NCBI GenBank assembly: GCA_021819045.1
Contig: JAKASM010000001.1
Coordinates: 1 to 15,590 of the forward strand
Direction of reading: 5' to 3'
Length of the DNA stretch: 15,590 nucleotides
Origin: Microcaldota archaeon
Lineage (GTDB): Archaea > Micrarchaeota > Micrarchaeia > Micrarchaeales > Micrarchaeaceae
This document shows, one piece after another, positions 12,350-15,590 of the stretch. The notes under the pieces were generated by a model, which was given only the letters and a program-made list of their open reading frames with translations, was not told the origin of the DNA and did not search any database. The position numbers were made by a program, and so were the translations under genes. Position 1 is the first letter of the stretch; the number at the start of each line of letters is the position of its first letter.

Positions 12350-13411
12350 GTGATATTCTTGGTGAAAAAAAGCATAGTGGGCTTCATAATACTTTTAGCT
12401 ATAATGACCGCAATCGTTTTTGTAGAAACAGGGTTCAAGATAACCCCAATATCTACAACCACCGCCATTTCTCCCACTTCAAATTCGACTAAACCCGGCA
12501 ACACAACAACCACTTCAACAAGTACTATAATATACAACTGCGCAGGATACCAGCTTAACAGCACGGCATTCAATAAGACCTATACCGCAAAATGCATACT
12601 CGCAACGAATTATACAGGAATCTGGGTTGCTGCAGGGAATAGCAGTTCTATACACATAAAAATCGTAGGAGCGGATAACCACACATACGTGAACCAGACG
12701 CTCACATACAACTGTGTGACGTTTTTCAAGAATCTTAGCGCACCGCCGCAAGTCTATACTCTATCCATGACCACCGGCTTAGGGGGAGGAGCCTGCGGCG
12801 AAGCACTTCTCAAGCTGAATATGACTACTGTTCCGCCGCCCAAGACAATCTACACTGCAGTATACAACGGCAACTTTTCTTCAGGCGATTTCACAGGATG
12901 GAATGTTACAGGCAAAGGCTTTGGAGATGCGCCTTTAAATATAACCTATGCGAATAAAAACCACTGCTATATAGGCAAATTCCCATGGAGCAACTACAAT
13001 AGCAGCATCTTCTTCGCCAGCACCTATCATTGCGGGTTGCAGGCAAGTCCCGGCAACCTTACTTCAAGCCCGTTCATAGCCAGCAAGCCGTTTCTAAATT
13101 TCAAGATAGTCAGCCCACAAAATGCAAACCTCTATGTTGAGATACTGCATAATGGCTCTCCTGCAATAATAGCACACTACAACACGTACAACCTGAGCTT
13201 TTCTTTCAGCCAAGGTAATACCACAGAGGCAGCATTCAGGAACGCAACCATACCTTTAACCACAATAATAGGCAAGGTCGTCCAAATAAGGGTGGTTGCG
13301 GGAGTTACTGGGCAGCAGAATTACATCACAGTAGGGCAATTCTACATGTCCTCCACCCCCCACCAAGACCCCGGAGTCCTTTCAGGGCCATATATATACA
13401 ATCAGACATAG
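12350..13411 (+). CDS. Secreted or membrane-anchored, sequon-rich surface protein
   Basis: I do not recognise the family. The 353-residue product has a signal or anchor helix (about 8-26), a Thr/Ser/Pro-rich linker (about 30-58) that could be O-glycosylated, and two beta-rich domains. The first (about 60-165) has Cys at YNCAGY, AKCIL, YNCVTF and GGACGEA, enough for two disulfides. The second (about 170-353) opens YNGNFSSGDFTGWNVTG, a pattern frequent at the start of jelly-roll carbohydrate-binding or galactose-binding domains. Some 20 N-x-S/T sequons are spread along the protein, so heavy N-glycosylation at the cell surface is likely. The start is GTG 12350, with another in-frame GTG at 12362; the in-between choice does not affect the signal helix. 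It converges on the next gene with a 14-bp gap. Confidence 0.75.
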   Translation: MIFLVKKSIVGFIILLAIMTAIVFVETGFKITPISTTTAISPTSNSTKPGNTTTTSTSTIIYNCAGYQLNSTAFNKTYTAKCILATNYTGIWVAAGNSSSIHIKIVGADNHTYVNQTLTYNCVTFFKNLSAPPQVYTLSMTTGLGGGACGEALLKLNMTTVPPPKTIYTAVYNGNFSSGDFTGWNVTGKGFGDAPLNITYANKNHCYIGKFPWSNYNSSIFFASTYHCGLQASPGNLTSSPFIASKPFLNFKIVSPQNANLYVEILHNGSPAIIAHYNTYNLSFSFSQGNTTEAAFRNATIPLTTIIGKVVQIRVVAGVTGQQNYITVGQFYMSSTPHQDPGVLSGPYIYNQT

Positions 13412-13425
13412 TCCTCCGCAATTCT

Positions 13426-13950
13426 CTATGCCTGTCCGTCTTTGGCACGTTCCTGATCATCTTTCTTTTCCATAAGCCTTTTGCCGAGTTCTTTTCTATT
13501 TTCCATCTCCTGATTTATGATCTTTATATCCTCAGGGCTAAGTACCTTTTCAAGTATATACCTCGAATACTCTGTTGACATCTGCGATACATCCATGAGC
13601 ATCGCCTGAAGGTCCCAGAGGTTAAGCCTTATCTCCTTCTGAGGCTTCAGCACCTCTATGCCGATAGGGGCGTACTTAAAGACTATAGGGACAAGCGTCT
13701 TTATACTGCTGAAAAGGACATTCACAGCCGCACTTGTTATATAATACTTGTCTTTTTTTATCGGCTCCTCTATTGTTCCATAGCAGTATACAACCCCAGG
13801 CTCCTTTAGCAGCCTTTGATTTATCAGATCCACCAAAAGGGGTTGAAGTTTCTCCTTATCCTCATTCTGTATATCAAAATAGAATTTAGCAAGTATGCCT
13901 CCCGCTGCAATCTTCTCCTCAGTGATCCTATCCATCTCAGATTTTGCCAT
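13426..13950 (-). CDS. Conserved archaeal hypothetical protein, third gene of the trx-hisS operon
   Basis: The 174-residue protein has an alpha/beta core (about 18-112) and a charged, helical C-terminus (about 115-174) that ends in a Lys/Glu/Asp-rich tail. Recognisable stretches are GVVYCYGTIEEPIKKDKYYI and IVFKYAPIGIEVLKPQKEIR. The pattern of strand-helix-strand followed by IEVLKP recalls a small hypothetical family widespread in archaea, but I cannot name a function. GGGAGAG lies 8 bases before the ATG at 13950, and only 4 bp separate it from the hisS stop, so it is cotranscribed with hisS and thioredoxin. No signal peptide or membrane helix is seen. Confidence 0.7.
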   Translation of the reverse strand: MAKSEMDRITEEKIAAGGILAKFYFDIQNEDKEKLQPLLVDLINQRLLKEPGVVYCYGTIEEPIKKDKYYITSAAVNVLFSSIKTLVPIVFKYAPIGIEVLKPQKEIRLNLWDLQAMLMDVSQMSTEYSRYILEKVLSPEDIKIINQEMENRKELGKRLMEKKDDQERAKDGQA

Positions 13951-13954
13951 ACAA

Positions 13955-15241
13955 TTATCTCTCCCGTATCCTCTTCAAAGCCTCTTCGAGACCAAGCACA
14001 GCTTCTTCCCCGCTAACAAGGTCTCTCAGTTTTATTTTGTTCTGTGACTGTTCTGCATCTCCAACTATTGCAGCAAAGCCAAAGTGCAAAGAATTTGCAT
14101 ACGACAATTGGTTAGATATGTTTCTCTGTGAAAGATTTATATCAGTAGGTATCCCCTTTGAGCGGAACCAGTTTGCCACATTCACTGCATATTCGTAGTT
14201 CTCTTTTTTCACATTTATCACAAAAAGTTTGGCATACGTGATCTTTTCAGATTTCTCAAAGCCCAAAAGATCAAGTATCCTGTCTACGCCTAACGATGCC
14301 CCGACTGCAGGCAACGGTTTCTCGCCGTATAAGCCAACAAGCCCATCATACCTGCCGCCTGAGCCAATAGAGGATTTTTCTTTTCCAGAGGAATCCTTGA
14401 GTTCAAATACGATGCCTGTATAGTAATCCAAACCCCGCACTATCGAAAAATCCACCACCACTTCCCCACCGATATGGTACTTCGGAAGCATGGCCAATAC
14501 TCCTTGCAACTCCGCCAAAACACCGCCCGCTACAGACAGGCTTGCTACATATTCAATCTTCTCGTCATTCGAGCCAGCCGCATTTATGAAACTATCTATT
14601 CTACTGACTACGTCTCTTTCCAATCCTATATCGCTAAGTAGGCCCAATACCTTATCCCTACCCAACTTATCTAGTTTGTCTATGGTGCGCATTACTTCTA
14701 CATGCTTTTCCGAATTAACGCCAAATTTTTCCAGCACCGCATTTATAACCTCCCTGCTACTTATCCTCACATTATATTCTACCCCTATCTTGTCTAATGC
14801 TGTTGCTGCAGCCGCGATTACCTCAGCAGTGGTCTGAACCGGGTCTCCACCCACAATATCCACGTCAGCCTGCGTAAATTCACGGTATCTAAGCCGCTGA
14901 GGCTCATCCCTTCTCCATGCCTTTCCTATCGCATATCTCTTAAATGGCATTGGCAGTTCCCTGTGCGCTGCAATATACCTTCCGAGAGAAACTGTAAGGT
15001 CATATCTTAGTCCAAGGTTGTCTTCTTTCGTCTCAAATATAAGTTTCGATTCATCTCCTATTCCTCCCTTAGCTTTCAGAACATCCAAAGATTCAAGTAC
15101 AGGGGTATCTATGGTCATAAATCCGAATGTTTGGAAAACATTCTCTATTTTCGCAAGCAACTCATTTCTGAACAACGCAGCATTTGGAAGCAGGTCTCTC
15201 ATCCCCCTGGGAAAAGGCAGGTCAGCCATAAAACCGCTCAT
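13955..15241 (-). CDS. hisS: Histidyl-tRNA synthetase
   Basis: The 428-residue class II enzyme charges tRNA-His. Visible parts: motif 1 region with PRGMRDLLP at 11-19, LRYDLTVSLGRYIA at 78-91, motif 2 YAIGKAWRRDEPQRLRYREF at 103-122 followed by TQADVDIVG, the His-binding HisA loop RGLDYYTGIVFE at 269-280, GSGGRYDGLVG at 293-303 and motif 3 GASLGVDRI at 314-322. The anticodon-binding alpha/beta domain follows (about 335-428). The length and the RLRYREFTQ sequence fit archaeal HisRS. The ATG at 15241 overlaps the thioredoxin stop (ATGA), giving translational coupling; an in-frame ATG four codons later is the alternative start. Confidence 0.96.
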   Translation of the reverse strand: MSGFMADLPFPRGMRDLLPNAALFRNELLAKIENVFQTFGFMTIDTPVLESLDVLKAKGGIGDESKLIFETKEDNLGLRYDLTVSLGRYIAAHRELPMPFKRYAIGKAWRRDEPQRLRYREFTQADVDIVGGDPVQTTAEVIAAAATALDKIGVEYNVRISSREVINAVLEKFGVNSEKHVEVMRTIDKLDKLGRDKVLGLLSDIGLERDVVSRIDSFINAAGSNDEKIEYVASLSVAGGVLAELQGVLAMLPKYHIGGEVVVDFSIVRGLDYYTGIVFELKDSSGKEKSSIGSGGRYDGLVGLYGEKPLPAVGASLGVDRILDLLGFEKSEKITYAKLFVINVKKENYEYAVNVANWFRSKGIPTDINLSQRNISNQLSYANSLHFGFAAIVGDAEQSQNKIKLRDLVSGEEAVLGLEEALKRIRER

Positions 15242-15558
15242 AAGTTGTTATCGATCCACTTCCTGAGCGTCTCCTTTGGGATCGCACCAACATTCATCGC
15301 CTTAAGCTCACCCTTCTCTATAAGAAGTGTGGTTGGTATGCTCATTATATTGTACTTCATTGTAATCTTCTCATTTTCATCTGCATTTACCTTCACAAAC
15401 TTTACCTTTCCATTGTAATCAGAAGAGAGGCCTTCAAATATGGGGCTGAACGCACGGCAGGGACCGCACCACGAGGCCCAAATATCTACTACAACAGGGG
15501 TCTTGGACTTTATCACTTCTGCATCAAAAGTTGCGTCTGTAACATCACTAACGCTCAT
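15238..15558 (-). CDS. Thioredoxin
   Basis: A 106-residue thioredoxin, the cytosolic protein-disulfide reductant. The buried Asp (D25), the active site WASWCGPC (C31, C34) and the cis-Pro in MSIPTT (P75) are all present. I chose the ATG at 15558 because GGTGA lies 4-8 bases before it and it matches family length; an ATG at 15582 would add eight residues (MRIIIGEL). It heads the leftward operon with hisS (4-bp ATGA overlap) and the hypothetical gene. A T/A-rich TTTTAAT at 15583-15589 could be the TATA box, which would make the message nearly leaderless from 15558. Confidence 0.93.
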   Translation of the reverse strand: MSVSDVTDATFDAEVIKSKTPVVVDIWASWCGPCRAFSPIFEGLSSDYNGKVKFVKVNADENEKITMKYNIMSIPTTLLIEKGELKAMNVGAIPKETLRKWIDNNL

Positions 15559-15590
15559 TAATTCACCAATAATTATTCGCATTAAAAGGT

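Noticed and set aside
12334..12492. Plus-strand ATG frame overlapping the surface-protein start (MPKKSCDILG...)
   Set aside because: Out of frame with the signal-helix-bearing gene and His/Asn-rich as expected for a shifted reading.
12232..12573. Long minus-strand frame upstream of the eL41-like gene (ATG 12573)
   Set aside because: Beyond 12291 it is antisense to the surface-protein gene and its promoter; only the last 24-44 codons resemble a real protein.
1..15590. CRISPR array or other long direct-repeat array
   Set aside because: No regularly spaced repeats of 20-40 bp were seen anywhere in the window; only the two short 10-bp repeats at 3582-3610 recur.

Overview
The window is archaeal chromosome. 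It encodes SRP54 and an archaeal-type SecY, a TATA-binding-protein (TBP) domain, a geranylgeranyl-reductase-family protein, a DRG-type GTPase with a TGS domain, an eL41-like ribosomal microprotein, and an intron-containing tRNA-Arg. Promoters look archaeal: A/T-rich TATA boxes about 33-40 bp before the start codon, giving short-leader transcripts. Host genes lean on ATA (Ile) and AGA/AGG (Arg). Compact genes, very small proteins and a membrane DUF929-like thioredoxin protein suggest a small-genome DPANN archaeon, possibly an ARMAN/Micrarchaeota relative. That lineage call is inference and was not tested by phylogeny.

Layout. 1-2021: a truncated flavoprotein reductase reads left; divergent from it is a 98-residue TBP with only ONE repeat, which abuts a convergent family-4 glycosyltransferase with no gap. 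2051-3386: a palindromic TATA box between the glycosyltransferase and srp54. 3387-5221: a homopurine tract, a possible 15-residue basic peptide gene, the DRG/TGS GTPase and a small winged-helix protein. 5222-5620: an unexplained 259-bp stretch with hairpins, then tRNA-Arg(UCU) with a 39-nt intron. 5621-7735: tatD, with a TnpB-only IS605-type element inserted directly upstream of its ribosome-binding site; the tnpB 3' end holds a string of hairpins typical of an omega-RNA. 7788-9460: a DUF929-like CxxC protein translationally coupled to a four-helix membrane protein with a CGC motif. 9503-12035: a V4R-domain protein followed closely by secY. 12036-13411: the eL41-like gene and a divergent, sequon-rich surface protein. 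13426-15558: a leftward operon of thioredoxin, hisS and a conserved hypothetical protein.

The functions are mostly housekeeping: protein targeting and export (SRP54, SecY), translation (HisRS, tRNA-Arg, eL41, DRG GTPase), membrane lipid and glycan synthesis, and redox. The strongest novel signal is the single-repeat TBP, which keeps all the DNA-contacting landmarks of one lobe and would need to homodimerise to form the usual saddle. Several intergenic regions also carry perfectly palindromic TATA-like boxes; one lies exactly equidistant from two divergent start codons.
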